Source of the DNA: Lachnospiraceae bacterium UBA1721
Lineage (GTDB): Bacteria > Bacillota > Clostridia > Lachnospirales > Lachnospiraceae
Length of the DNA stretch: 24,739 nt
Reading direction: 5' to 3'
NCBI GenBank assembly: GCA_002317155.1
Contig: DCIR01000036.1
Location: 21,843 to 46,581 of the forward strand
The notes below the pieces were generated by a model. The model had not been told where the DNA came from, searched no databases, and was given only the letters and a program-made list of their open reading frames with translations. A program made the position numbers and the translations under genes. Shown one piece after another: positions 1 through 7,877 of this stretch. Positions within the stretch are counted from its first letter, which is position 1; every line of letters begins with the position of its first letter.

Positions 1-2624
1 GCATATCTTATAGCCTTGTGGCCATTTTCTTCTATAACTGAAAATCCGCTCTGCCCCTGGTTAATATCCGGAGGCAAAAGCTCTATGCCCATCTGCCTGC
101 ATACCAGTATATACTCTGATACCTTCTTGGAGTTGTCTATAACAGACGTCATAAGCGCTGCCATGAACTCTTCAGGATAATAGTATTTTAAGAATGCTGT
201 CTGATAAGCAACAACCGCATAACATGCTGCATGAGACTTATTAAATGCATACTTAGCAAAATCCATCATCTCATCATAGATTACATTTGCTATTGGTGCA
301 TCTATTCCGTTAGCGATGGTACCCGGCACAACCGCAGGTATTTTGGCTTTTTCAATCTGATGAGATAAATCTTCTCTGATTGCAGGGTTTGTCTCAGTCT
401 CAAGCTGTCGCTTTAACCCTTCCAATTTCTCTTCGGCTTCTTTAATCTCAGCACCATTTCCGTTAAGGAAGATATCTCTTTCAACTTCCATGACATGCTG
501 CTTTTTTTTACTCATCGCTCTTCGCACAAGGTCTGCACGGCCAAGCGAATATCCACCGAGATCCTGAACTATCTGCATTACCTGCTCCTGATATACGATA
601 CATCCATAAGTAGGTGCAAGTATGGGTTCAAGCTTAGGCGTCGAATAGTGAATTGCATCACCGTTATTTTTACCCGCTATATACTTAGGAATAAAATCCA
701 TCGGGCCGGGTCTGTAAAGTGATATACCCGCTATTACATCCTCAAGACTTGATGGTTTAAGCTCTTTCATGAAATTCTTCATTCCGGCAGACTCAAGCTG
801 GAATACACCTTCCGTATGTCCACTGCTCAACACATCGAACACATTCTGGTCATTCATCTCAAGCTCATTTAAGTCTATTCTTTTGCCGGTCGAAGCCTCC
901 ACAAAATCTACCGCATCATGAAGAACCGTAAGAGTACGCAAACCTAAGAAGTCCATCTTGAGTAGTCCAAGCTCTTCGATTGTCGTCATCGTAAACTGAG
1001 TGACAATACTTCCGTCTGAACCTCTTGATAGCGGTACAAACTCATCAGCAGCCTTCTGGCAAATAACCACTCCGGCAGCATGCATAGAAGTATGTCGCGG
1101 TAGTCCCTCAAGTCTTCGACACATATCAATAAGTGTCTTAACCTGCTCATCTGAATCGTACATACCCTTCAGCTCGGGATTCATTTCCAGAGCCTTATCA
1201 AGAGTCATATTAAGTTCCATCGGAATCTGCTTTGCAATCTGATCCCCAAATGAATACGGCAAATCCATTACTCTGGCAACATCCCTTACCACACCCTTGG
1301 CCGCAAGCGTACCAAAGGTAACAATCTGAACCACCTTGTCCTTGCCATACTTTTGGTTAACGTAGTCAATAACCTCCTGGCGTCTGTTATAGCAAAAATC
1401 AACGTCGATATCGGGCATTGATACACGTTCCGGATTAAGGAATCGCTCGAAAAGAAGACTATACTTAATAGGATCTATATTTGTGATCTTAAGTGCATAC
1501 GAAACAATTGAACCTGCAGCAGAGCCTCTTCCCGGACCTACAGGAATATCATTTTCCTTAGCATAGTTGATGAAATCCCAAACTATCAAAAAATACTCAA
1601 CATAGCCCATTCTCTTAATAGTGTTGAGCTCATAATCCAGTCTTTCTCTTAACGTAAGTCCGGTATCTCCTGCCGGCTGGCTTTCGTCCTCTCCATATCT
1701 CTCATGAAGACCTTTAGTGCACAGATAGTTTAAGTACGACCATGAATCATGTCCTTCGGGCACATCAAAATGAGGAAGCTTTGTAACTCCAAACTCAATC
1801 TCAACATGACATCTGTCAGCAATCTCCTGAGTTCTGAACACCGCATCTGCCGCATAGGGAAACAGCAGTCTCATCTCATCTTCTGATTTAACGTAATACT
1901 GACCACCTTCATAGCGCATGCGGTCTTCATCAGAAAGCTTTTTACCCGTCTGAAGGCACAGTAAAATATCATGTGCATCCGCATCGGAAGCATATGTATA
2001 GTGACAGTCATTTGTACATACAAGAGGAATTCCCATCTCGAGACTCATGGCCATCAGTTCCATATTCACGGTTCTCTGTTCCGGAATTCCATGGTCCTGC
2101 AATTCAAAAAAGAAATTACCCTCGCCAAATATCTCCAGATATTCACGGGCATACTTTCTGGCATCTTCTGTTCTTCCGTTCACAATAGCTGAAGGGATCT
2201 CGCCTGCAAGACAAGCTGAAAGACAGATAAGTCCTTCATGATATTCCCTTAGGACTTCCTTATCAACACGGGGCTTATAATAATATCCTTCCGTAAATCC
2301 TCTGCTCACTATTTTCATGAGGTTGGCATAACCGGTATTATTTTCAGCAAGCAAAATAAGGTGATGATATCTATCCTCACCATGAGATGCCTCCTTGTCA
2401 AAACGCGAACCGGGTGCTACATAAACCTCACATCCCAATACAGGATTGATTCCATTGGCGCGGCACTCACGATAAAACTCTATAACACCGTACATAACAC
2501 CATGGTCGGTGATTGCCGCGGCATTCATTCCGAGTTCCTTAACACGAGCCACATATTCTTTTATCTTATTGGATCCATCCAGGAGTGAATACTCCGTATG
2601 GGTATGAAGATGAACAAATGACAT
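1..2624 (-). CDS. dnaE: DNA polymerase III alpha subunit (DnaE1 type), 3' end cut by window edge
   Basis: This is the catalytic subunit of replicative DNA polymerase III. The window holds about 874 residues; the family is usually near 1150, so the C-terminal part (helix-hairpin-helix, OB fold) lies beyond base 1. The protein starts MSFVHLHTHTEYSLLDG, the typical N-terminal PHP domain with its metal-binding His residues. The polymerase core carries PDIDVDF at residues 404-410 and the third catalytic Asp in KMDFLG near residue 558, matching the known catalytic Asp triad of bacterial DnaE. The GRGSAAGS motif of the palm is also present. The ATG at 2624 is preceded by AAGGA (about 2635-2639). An intrinsic terminator lies immediately upstream, its T-run ending about 20 bases before the start codon, so the gene either has a promoter upstream of that hairpin or depends on read-through. 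It is a housekeeping gene at the border of the polysaccharide locus. Confidence 0.97.
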   Translation of the reverse strand, partial: MSFVHLHTHTEYSLLDGSNKIKEYVARVKELGMNAAAITDHGVMYGVIEFYRECRANGINPVLGCEVYVAPGSRFDKEASHGEDRYHHLILLAENNTGYANLMKIVSRGFTEGYYYKPRVDKEVLREYHEGLICLSACLAGEIPSAIVNGRTEDARKYAREYLEIFGEGNFFFELQDHGIPEQRTVNMELMAMSLEMGIPLVCTNDCHYTYASDADAHDILLCLQTGKKLSDEDRMRYEGGQYYVKSEDEMRLLFPYAADAVFRTQEIADRCHVEIEFGVTKLPHFDVPEGHDSWSYLNYLCTKGLHERYGEDESQPAGDTGLTLRERLDYELNTIKRMGYVEYFLIVWDFINYAKENDIPVGPGRGSAAGSIVSYALKITNIDPIKYSLLFERFLNPERVSMPDIDVDFCYNRRQEVIDYVNQKYGKDKVVQIVTFGTLAAKGVVRDVARVMDLPYSFGDQIAKQIPMELNMTLDKALEMNPELKGMYDSDEQVKTLIDMCRRLEGLPRHTSMHAAGVVICQKAADEFVPLSRGSDGSIVTQFTMTTIEELGLLKMDFLGLRTLTVLHDAVDFVEASTGKRIDLNELEMNDQNVFDVLSSGHTEGVFQLESAGMKNFMKELKPSSLEDVIAGISLYRPGPMDFIPKYIAGKNNGDAIHYSTPKLEPILAPTYGCIVYQEQVMQIVQDLGGYSLGRADLVRRAMSKKKQHVMEVERDIFLNGNGAEIKEAEEKLEGLKRQLETETNPAIREDLSHQIEKAKIPAVVPGTIANGIDAPIANVIYDEMMDFAKYAFNKSHAACYAVVAYQTAFLKYYYPEEFMAALMTSVIDNSKKVSEYILVCRQMGIELLPPDINQGQSGFSVIEENGHKAIRY

Positions 2625-2644
2625 ACTACATCAATCCTTAAACT

Positions 2645-2682
2645 ATAAAAACGACGCCGGAGACTGATAATCCATCTCCGGC
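2645..2682 (-). terminator. Intrinsic terminator between the GT2 operon and dnaE
   Basis: On the minus strand an 8-bp perfect GC-rich stem (GCCGGAGA at 2656-2663 against TCTCCGGC at 2675-2682, 11-base loop) is followed by GTCGTTTTTATAG. It ends the operon of the two glycosyltransferases at 2726-4607. It also sits inside the short leader of dnaE, 32 bases from its start codon, so it could act as an attenuator. Confidence 0.8.
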
Positions 2683-2725
2683 ATACCACCAAAGTGCAAA
2701 GCTTAACAACGCTCAGTCACCGTTA

Positions 2726-3646
2726 CTAATTCCATTTATCTCTGATAACATACTGCGGCGAATTATTCATGCAAATATACATTCTACCAATATATTCGCC
2801 TATAAATCCAAGCATAATCAGTATCATACCGCTGAAAAATACTATCGCACTCATAATTGCTGAAAATCCCACTGTCACATCAGGGAGCACGAATTTTTTA
2901 ACAATCGTATATATACCGTACATAAATCCAAGTATCGCCGACGCAATTCCTATACTTGTTGCAATTCTCAAAGGCTTAACCGAAAATGCAGTAAATCCGT
3001 TAAACCAAAGTGCCAACAGCTTACTCAACGTATATCCGGATCTGCCCACTTCTCTTTCTCTGTGGGTTACATCAACATTAGTAATATGTTTGGTCGAGCG
3101 AAGTACCAGACCGATTACATACGGATATGAATACTCGTACTTAATCATTTCTTCTACTACAAAACGCTTAACAGCAAAGTAGCTCGACACATACAAATCA
3201 GATGGCTTGTTGAGCATAGCTCTTGTCATACGCTCATTAACCATACTGCCAAAATTGCGGAAACCGGAATGCTGTTTATGTGAATATCTGGCATAGACCG
3301 CGTCAAAGCCTTCTTCTACCTTTGCAAGCAGTTTATCTACTTCATTTGCAGGAGTCTGTCCGTCATCGTCAAGACATACGACAATATCACCGTCCGCTTC
3401 TCTAAGACCTGCCATCAATGCCGAATGCTGTCCGAAATTACGAGCAAACGACAATCCGTGAATATGCGGCTTACTCTCACACATTTCCTTTATTACCATC
3501 GCCGTATTATCGGGTGAACAGTCATTAACAAGCACTATGTCATATTCGTACTTGCCAAGGTTATTCATGGTTTCTTCTATTTCCGCAACTACTCCCGGAA
3601 GAGTTTTCTCAGAGCGATAGCAGGGAATTACAAAGCTTACTTTCAT
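2726..3646 (-). CDS. GT2 membrane glycosyltransferase, GtrB/ArnC type
   Basis: Family 2 glycosyltransferase of the kind that moves a sugar from a nucleotide donor to undecaprenyl phosphate on the cytoplasmic face of the membrane. The 306-residue protein opens with MKVSFVIPCYRSEKTL, has the nucleotide-binding NDCSPDN near residue 42 and the metal-binding DDD at residues 93-95. The segment EREVGRSGYTLSKLLALW near 197-214 is typical of GtrB/ArnC relatives. Two C-terminal membrane helices (about 227-249 and 260-284) fit that group. The start follows the preceding gene's stop by 16 bases, so the two are co-transcribed. The sugar cannot be read from the sequence. A natural partner would be a GtrA-type flippase such as the one at 12388-12894, although that lies in another operon. 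Family assignment is firm, substrate unknown. Confidence 0.9.
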   Translation of the reverse strand: MKVSFVIPCYRSEKTLPGVVAEIEETMNNLGKYEYDIVLVNDCSPDNTAMVIKEMCESKPHIHGLSFARNFGQHSALMAGLREADGDIVVCLDDDGQTPANEVDKLLAKVEEGFDAVYARYSHKQHSGFRNFGSMVNERMTRAMLNKPSDLYVSSYFAVKRFVVEEMIKYEYSYPYVIGLVLRSTKHITNVDVTHREREVGRSGYTLSKLLALWFNGFTAFSVKPLRIATSIGIASAILGFMYGIYTIVKKFVLPDVTVGFSAIMSAIVFFSGMILIMLGFIGEYIGRMYICMNNSPQYVIRDKWN

Positions 3647-3662
3647 TACAAAACTTACCTAC

Positions 3663-4607
3663 CTATTTATCTTCAAGAATCTTATTCTTTTCATGGCTTA
3701 CACTTATAAGTCGATACTCAAAATCCTTACGATCCTTACTGTCCAAAACTTTAAGTACCATTCCGGAAAAAATAGATACTATTCCGGCCAGCCCCACAAA
3801 ACCACATGCAAAAAGGGTCGGGAATCTAGGTACGAGTCCTGTCGTGAAGAATTCAATCATTATCGGAACTAAAAATCCGCTTGCTACAGCCATGAGTATA
3901 AGTCCGAGTATTCCAAAGAAATTCATCGGCTTATAATTCTTATAGAGGGTTATCATTTTACGAATAACCTTAAATCCATCGGAATATGTATTAAGCTTGG
4001 AAACACTGCCTTCCGGTCTGTCTCTGTATTCTACGATTACATTATCCACCTGGAGATTGTAATTAACCGAATGAATCGTCATCTCGGTCTCAATCTCAAA
4101 TCCCTTGGAAAACACAGGGAAGGTCTTTACAAACTCATATGAGAATGCTCTGTATCCTGTCATTATGTCTTTAATATCAGACTTGAACAATGAATTGATA
4201 CATCCTCGCATCAAGCTGTTTCCAAAATTGTGAAACGGACGTTTATTCTCGGTAAAATATGTTGATGAAAGTCTGTCTCCTACAACCATGTCTGAATTGC
4301 GTTCAAGCACAAGATCAACCATCTGTCGCGCGCAATCCAACGGATATGTATCGTCTCCGTCAATCATCAAATAACACTCTGCGTCTATCTCCCTGAACAT
4401 TCTGCGGATAACATTTCCTTTACCCTGCATATACTCATTACGCACCACTGCCCCTGCTGATTTGGCAATTTCCTCAGTGCGGTCTGCCGAGTTGTTGTTG
4501 TATACATAAATTGTTGCCTCGGGCAGCGCTGCTCGGGCATCCTTTATTACTTTTTCAATAGTCTTTTCCTCGTTATAACAAGGAATCAATACGGCTATTC
4601 TATCCAT
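3663..4607 (-). CDS. GT2 glycosyltransferase, dolichol-phosphate-mannose-synthase-like, with C-terminal membrane anchor
   Basis: Family 2 glycosyltransferase of the DPM1-like branch. The 314-residue protein starts MDRIAVLIPCYNEEKTI, carries the metal-binding DGDD at 83-86, the QGKGNVIRRMF stretch at 61-71 and MTGYRAFS at 149-156, all typical of polyprenyl-phosphate-sugar synthases. Two hydrophobic helices at about 230-252 and 262-286 anchor the C terminus. It is the first gene of a two-gene operon with the GtrB-like gene 16 bases downstream. A TATAAT with an extended TG lies about 50 bases upstream of the start. AAAGG precedes the ATG by about 11 bases, a rather wide spacing. It probably loads a sugar onto undecaprenyl phosphate for surface-polymer synthesis; the sugar is unknown. 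Confidence 0.88.
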   Translation of the reverse strand: MDRIAVLIPCYNEEKTIEKVIKDARAALPEATIYVYNNNSADRTEEIAKSAGAVVRNEYMQGKGNVIRRMFREIDAECYLMIDGDDTYPLDCARQMVDLVLERNSDMVVGDRLSSTYFTENKRPFHNFGNSLMRGCINSLFKSDIKDIMTGYRAFSYEFVKTFPVFSKGFEIETEMTIHSVNYNLQVDNVIVEYRDRPEGSVSKLNTYSDGFKVIRKMITLYKNYKPMNFFGILGLILMAVASGFLVPIMIEFFTTGLVPRFPTLFACGFVGLAGIVSIFSGMVLKVLDSKDRKDFEYRLISVSHEKNKILEDK

Positions 4608-4658
4608 CTGTATTTATACCTTTATCATTAATAAGTACAATAAAACAAATCAAATTTT

Positions 4659-4667
4659 ATTATAGCA
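4659..4667 (-). promoter_or_regulatory. Extended -10 promoter for the two-gene GT2 operon
   Basis: On the minus strand TG-C-TATAAT (TG at 4667-4666, TATAAT at 4664-4659) is a perfect -10 hexamer with the extended TG. The -35 position (4687-4682, TGCAAA) is poor. Expected transcription start is near 4652, giving a leader of about 45 bases before the ATG at 4607. Confidence 0.5.
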
Positions 4668-4770
4668 TATTCATAGTGTTTTTTGCACGTGATATAGCTA
4701 TGTTTTTTCCCGCTCACAGACTTCGCCGACCAGTTCGTAAACGGAGCCAAGGCGTATGTATTATTGCTTT

Positions 4771-4799
4771 TTTACATTACTTCTAATAGAATATATTAT
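4771..4799 (+). promoter_or_regulatory. SigA-type promoter for the SGNH gene
   Basis: TTTACA (4771-4776) and TATTAT (4794-4799) are separated by exactly 17 bases, each one mismatch from consensus. This would start transcription near 4807, 57 bases ahead of the ATG at 4864. A second perfect -35 box, TTGACA at 4809-4814, lies just downstream but has only weak -10 candidates (TCTTAA at 4832-4837, 17-base spacing). The two could be alternative promoters. This promoter and the minus-strand one at 4659-4667 form a divergent pair. Confidence 0.55.
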
Positions 4800-4863
4800 G
4801 TACTATTTTTGACATTATGTGTCTTAAGATTTCTTAAATTTTCGCACAAATTCAGGATAAAAA

Positions 4864-7227
4864 ATGAGCACATCAGAAAAGAAAAAAACATTCAAACCGG
4901 AAATAATTCTCTATTGGCTTTTCCCCATATTCGGAATCGGAGTTCCGCTTATCTATTATTGTTTCAGCTACTCCCCTGTACTCACAGATAAACTGGCTCA
5001 AACTGTTGCCTATATACAATACTTGGCTGATAACAGCTCACATGTACAGGCGCAAGGTTGGACCTCGGATATAATCTTTCTGCCTCTTACGGTAAAATAC
5101 TTTTTCACCGGATTTTACAATGCTGACACAACATGGAAAGATGCTCTGTACAGTTCCGTAATCAGCAGCTATTCAATTATGGCCGTTGCATATCTGCTTC
5201 TTGTCCTGTCAATCCGCGCAAAGAAAATTCTTACTTACATAATTTGCGCTGTTGCTGCTTGTTTGATTGGTTTTTTTGCAATACTTACATCATATTCTCT
5301 CAGCAGTTTTATGCTCTTTGCAGCCTTACTATTTATCAGTGCGGCTATACTCACGTTGGGAATACGCATTAGTCTCAAGTTTCCTTTTAAGATTGCTATT
5401 TCTGTTTTATGCGTAGTACCCTCTATAATCTACTTTGCCTGCATCGGAGGTTCAACCAAACAGTTTGGAACTATCACCTCTGTCAAGACAGAGCTTGCAT
5501 CATCATTCACAAAAAAAATGGGGGCAGGTGCAGTTGCCGATAGTTCTGAAGACTGTGAAAACACTTCTGCAGGATTATTAAGCTTTATAAAAAACAACAG
5601 CAGTTTTGTACCTATCGTTTCCTCAGATGCGGCAACATCAAATATACTTTCCGTATGTTCAGAGAGAAGCATTCATCTTGCAACAGCTCCTGATTTATCC
5701 TCTCTCGATAATCCCATCCAGGATAACTGCGCTCTTATCTCTACAGATTCCGTAACAGTCGGAGAGCAGGAATTTATGTATGTAGTTCCTAATGCCAATA
5801 AATCTATATACGAAAAATACCTTTTCCTTTCGGAAACCGAATACTCTGATGAATACTATACTGTATACAGTTTTCCAAAATACGATTATTTAAGGACAGA
5901 TACTGTCCTTACAGATTTAAGGAACCTTACCTCAGACAAGTTTAAGGAATATGATACAGTGGTAGTCAGCATGTATGACGTATCCAATTCTGATTTTGAA
6001 TACTTTAATACATTCATGGCCTTAAAGCCCACTGCACTTACTAATGTTTTTGATGATACACGATTACTTGATGATTACAACCAGTTAATATTTACTGATG
6101 ACCATGAAATCGGTATGTATATATTTTGTGCCGATCCCTATAAGCTTTTTGCTTGCGCCGATTTTAATGAAGAAAAGTATGACGAAGTGTTGAAAAAGTA
6201 TGTTACCGATCTTTTAGACAATAATAAAGACACCATGTTTTATATATATCTTCCCACATACTCGATATCACATTTTGAGTCATATGGTGAGTCTGATTTG
6301 GAACATCTTCGTGATTCATATAATCTTTTCCTCGATTCACTTGAATCATATGAAAACCTGAAGCTTTATTATACAGGCAACGAAGAATATCTTTACAACA
6401 ATCCATTTATATATGAAGCCGGTTCAGACTGCCTAATGAATGAAGATGTTGCTAATGATGTCCTTATTTACAATATCGCAGATGTTAATCTTCGTTCTAT
6501 CGATGAAATCCGAGACGGTGTTGATGAACTTATCGTTGCCATCAAGGACAGTCGTACACAAACCGGTCCTGCATACGATTTCAGCGATTACTGCACTGTT
6601 ATCTGCGGAGACAGTATATTTGCTCTATTTTCCGGTAATACCAGTATTCAAAATATTTTGTGTAACACCTCAAATATGGGATGTGTATTCAGAGCTGTCG
6701 GCGGAAGATCCGCTACAACCATGGATGCTTATGTTGACACTCTTAAATATCAGCTTGATGTAACTGCAATCAATCAAGCCCTCGCGTCAGGTGGTCAAAG
6801 TAACAAAAAGCTTTTGTTTATACTTGAGTTTGGTCTTAACGATTATTTTGAGGGCCTTTCAATAAGCAACCCTTCCGATAAATATGACGAATACACATTC
6901 TCCGGAATCCTTCGATCAAGTATCGAGCTAATCCAGTCGGAATGGCCCGGCAGTGATATACTTATAATCAATCCCGGTTATATTACCATGTGGGAAAACG
7001 GTAACCTGATTGTGTCCTCGGAAAATCTTACACTAAATGATTACCGAATTGCAGCTCAGTCTGTAGCCGAAGAATATGGTGTCTACAACTTTGATTTATG
7101 CAATATCGGAATCACCCAGGAAAATGCAACTACCTACATCAGTGACGATGTCCACTACAACGGAAGAGGCCGCTACTTTGTAGCCAACGCACTGCTTAAA
7201 TATATTGATGAAGAAATCGTGCATTAA
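4864..7227 (+). CDS. Membrane-anchored SGNH hydrolase/acyltransferase-like protein
   Basis: The only plus-strand protein gene. The 787-residue product has a charged N terminus, then five predicted membrane helices (about 14-36, 98-117, 121-142, 147-167, 176-194), which would place the remaining 590 residues outside the cell. The C-terminal domain shows all SGNH blocks: GDSIF with nucleophile Ser584 (582-586), the block II glycine in VGGRSA (612-617), GLND with Asn659 (657-660), and DDVH with Asp761 and His764. SGNH enzymes are esterases or acyltransferases, so likely roles are adding or removing acetyl groups on the surface polysaccharide. The middle region (about 200-575), rich in Asp, Tyr and Ser, I cannot assign. 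AGGA at 4854-4857 sits six bases before the ATG. It is transcribed away from the divergent glycosyltransferase operon and is monocistronic. The exact reaction is unknown. Confidence 0.85.
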   Translation: MSTSEKKKTFKPEIILYWLFPIFGIGVPLIYYCFSYSPVLTDKLAQTVAYIQYLADNSSHVQAQGWTSDIIFLPLTVKYFFTGFYNADTTWKDALYSSVISSYSIMAVAYLLLVLSIRAKKILTYIICAVAACLIGFFAILTSYSLSSFMLFAALLFISAAILTLGIRISLKFPFKIAISVLCVVPSIIYFACIGGSTKQFGTITSVKTELASSFTKKMGAGAVADSSEDCENTSAGLLSFIKNNSSFVPIVSSDAATSNILSVCSERSIHLATAPDLSSLDNPIQDNCALISTDSVTVGEQEFMYVVPNANKSIYEKYLFLSETEYSDEYYTVYSFPKYDYLRTDTVLTDLRNLTSDKFKEYDTVVVSMYDVSNSDFEYFNTFMALKPTALTNVFDDTRLLDDYNQLIFTDDHEIGMYIFCADPYKLFACADFNEEKYDEVLKKYVTDLLDNNKDTMFYIYLPTYSISHFESYGESDLEHLRDSYNLFLDSLESYENLKLYYTGNEEYLYNNPFIYEAGSDCLMNEDVANDVLIYNIADVNLRSIDEIRDGVDELIVAIKDSRTQTGPAYDFSDYCTVICGDSIFALFSGNTSIQNILCNTSNMGCVFRAVGGRSATTMDAYVDTLKYQLDVTAINQALASGGQSNKKLLFILEFGLNDYFEGLSISNPSDKYDEYTFSGILRSSIELIQSEWPGSDILIINPGYITMWENGNLIVSSENLTLNDYRIAAQSVAEEYGVYNFDLCNIGITQENATTYISDDVHYNGRGRYFVANALLKYIDEEIVH

Positions 7228-7305
7228 GGCCATTATACTGTATCTGCAAATACGTGACTTTATGCTAGGTTTCTGTTTTCCCCGCTAAAAAATCTTAGTA
7301 TTTAT
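7228..7305. other. Intergenic stretch after the SGNH gene
   Basis: AT-rich sequence between the SGNH stop codon and the first structured element. I find no convincing intrinsic terminator for the SGNH transcript here. The only dyad is CTAA/TTAG (7286-7298), which is too short, and there is no coding sequence. Transcription from the SGNH gene may therefore run into the structured elements as far as the bidirectional terminator at 7878-7930. Confidence 0.5.
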
Positions 7306-7557
7306 GTGGGCGATATCATAGTGTTCTCTGCTGCTCATGGTCGCTTCGCAGGCAGATTAAACGGTTCTGCCTTTGTGTTACACAGACCAAAAGCAAAACT
7401 CAGTCGCTCACCGATGCGAGCTCCTTCGAACAATTTGCTTTCTATTTTGCTATGTCTTGGAGGACATAGCAAAATTCTGCTCCACTTAAGCCATAACTCG
7501 TAATCTGCAACTGCTCGCTTTAATATCGCGTGCAGAGAAACCCTATGCTCCGCCCAC
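7306..7557 (+). ncRNA. Structured element A, candidate noncoding RNA (class not recognised)
   Basis: A 252-base unit with no plausible protein. Its ends pair: GTGGGCG (7306-7312) with CGCCCAC (7551-7557), then CATAG (7317-7321) with CTATG (7543-7547), then CTCTGC (7326-7331) with GCAGAG (7532-7537). Inside are a hairpin GGCAGA/TCTGCC (7351-7356/7366-7371) and a 12-bp hairpin (7445-7456/7463-7474) with loop TTGGAG. Four blocks match element B in the same order: 7339-7355, 7387-7421, the hairpin at 7445-7474, and 7511-7522. Strand is given as the orientation used for the comparison. The RNA could instead be made from the other strand, because no clear promoter fixes direction. Conserved primary blocks plus a covarying stem argue for a functional RNA, not a decayed repeat. 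What it does is unknown. Confidence 0.6.
7445..7474 (+). other. Perfect 12-bp hairpin of element A
   Basis: TTTTGCTATGTC (7445-7456) and GACATAGCAAAA (7463-7474) enclose the 6-base loop TTGGAG. The matching hairpin in element B has the same TTGGA loop start but a largely different stem. No T-run follows on either strand within the usual distance, so this is not an ordinary terminator. Confidence 0.85.
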
Positions 7558-7589
7558 TAAAACGCCTGCTTCTTTGTTATATCAAACAA
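7558..7589. other. 32-base spacer between the two structured elements
   Basis: This AT-rich spacer is the centre of symmetry of the inverted pair and contains the imperfect palindrome around 7572-7590 (CTTTG...CAAG). On the minus strand TATAAC (7581-7576) resembles a -10 box, and on the plus strand TATATC (7578-7583) does so more weakly, but neither has a -35 at the right distance. If the RNAs are divergently transcribed, their promoters would have to lie here. Confidence 0.35.
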
Positions 7590-7844
7590 GTGCTTGGCGG
7601 CGGATGTTATCGGATTGCATGCCCGTAAAGCAAGCAGCTACAGCTTCTTGGCTGATAAAACGTATGGAACGCGCAAATCGGCTGTCATCCAAGACAGCCG
7701 ATTTGAAAAAACAATCTGTTTGAGCTTGCTCACATCAGTGAGCGAGCGAGTTTTGTTTTTGGCGCGAGTAAGACGTTTTTGCAGCCTTAGAAGCTGTCTG
7801 TGAAGCGACCCGCGGCTGCAAACCGATTCATTCGCAACAAGCAC
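7590..7844 (-). ncRNA. Structured element B, inverted homologue of element A
   Basis: A 255-base unit that, read on the minus strand, matches element A. Its ends form a long interrupted helix: GTGCTTG (7844-7838) with CAAGCAC (7596-7590), GCG (7835-7833) with CGC (7602-7600), ATG (7831-7829) with CAT (7606-7604), ATCGG (7827-7823) with CCGAT (7613-7609), TTGCA (7821-7817) with TGCAA (7619-7615). Blocks shared with A are at 7810-7794 (15 of 17 identical), 7762-7728 (30 of 35 identical), the hairpin at 7705-7674, and 7637-7626 (11 of 12). Offsets from the 5' end are 34, 82, 139 and 207, against 33, 81, 139 and 205 in A. An intrinsic terminator 30 bases beyond 7844 would suit a plus-strand transcript, so the true RNA strand remains open. 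Confidence 0.6.
7674..7705 (-). other. Perfect 13-bp hairpin of element B
   Basis: Read on the minus strand, CAAATCGGCTGTC (7705-7693) and GACAGCCGATTTG (7686-7674) enclose the loop TTGGAT. Compared with the hairpin of element A from the loop outwards, the three bases next to the loop are the same, while seven of the twelve shared pairs have changed on both sides and still pair. On the plus strand the two loops (TTGGA and TCCAA) are complementary, a direct result of the inverted arrangement. Confidence 0.85.
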
Positions 7845-7877
7845 AATTTGCATTACGAAATAAAGTGTTTATGATAC

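Larger units (their letters stand above)
7306..7844. repeat. Inverted pair of ~250-bp homologous elements
   Basis: Elements A and B form a large inverted repeat separated by a 32-base spacer. Similarity is strong in blocks (up to 30 of 35 bases) and low between them. The pair is richer in GC than the surrounding coding sequence. No transposase gene or clear target-site duplication accompanies it. Confidence 0.75.

Noticed and set aside
4700..4757. GC-richer patch in the divergent intergenic region with CGCTCACAGAC, resembling part of the first conserved block of the structured elements
   Set aside because: Only about eleven bases agree and that with a gap; none of the other blocks or the hairpin is present, so chance is enough to explain it.
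7674..7705. Perfect hairpin as an intrinsic terminator
   Set aside because: On neither strand does a T-run follow the stem; the plus strand continues with AAAAAACAATC.
7306..7844. Elements A and B as a miniature transposable element or insertion-sequence ends
   Set aside because: There is no transposase, no clear target duplication at the borders, the terminal sequences of the two units differ (GTGGGCG against GTGCTTG), and the stem of the inner hairpin has changed in a compensated way. A mobile origin is still possible but does not explain the covariation.
7594..7853. Open frames of about 70 codons on both strands in the structured region
   Set aside because: They run straight through the conserved RNA blocks, lack ribosome sites and show no recognisable protein features.
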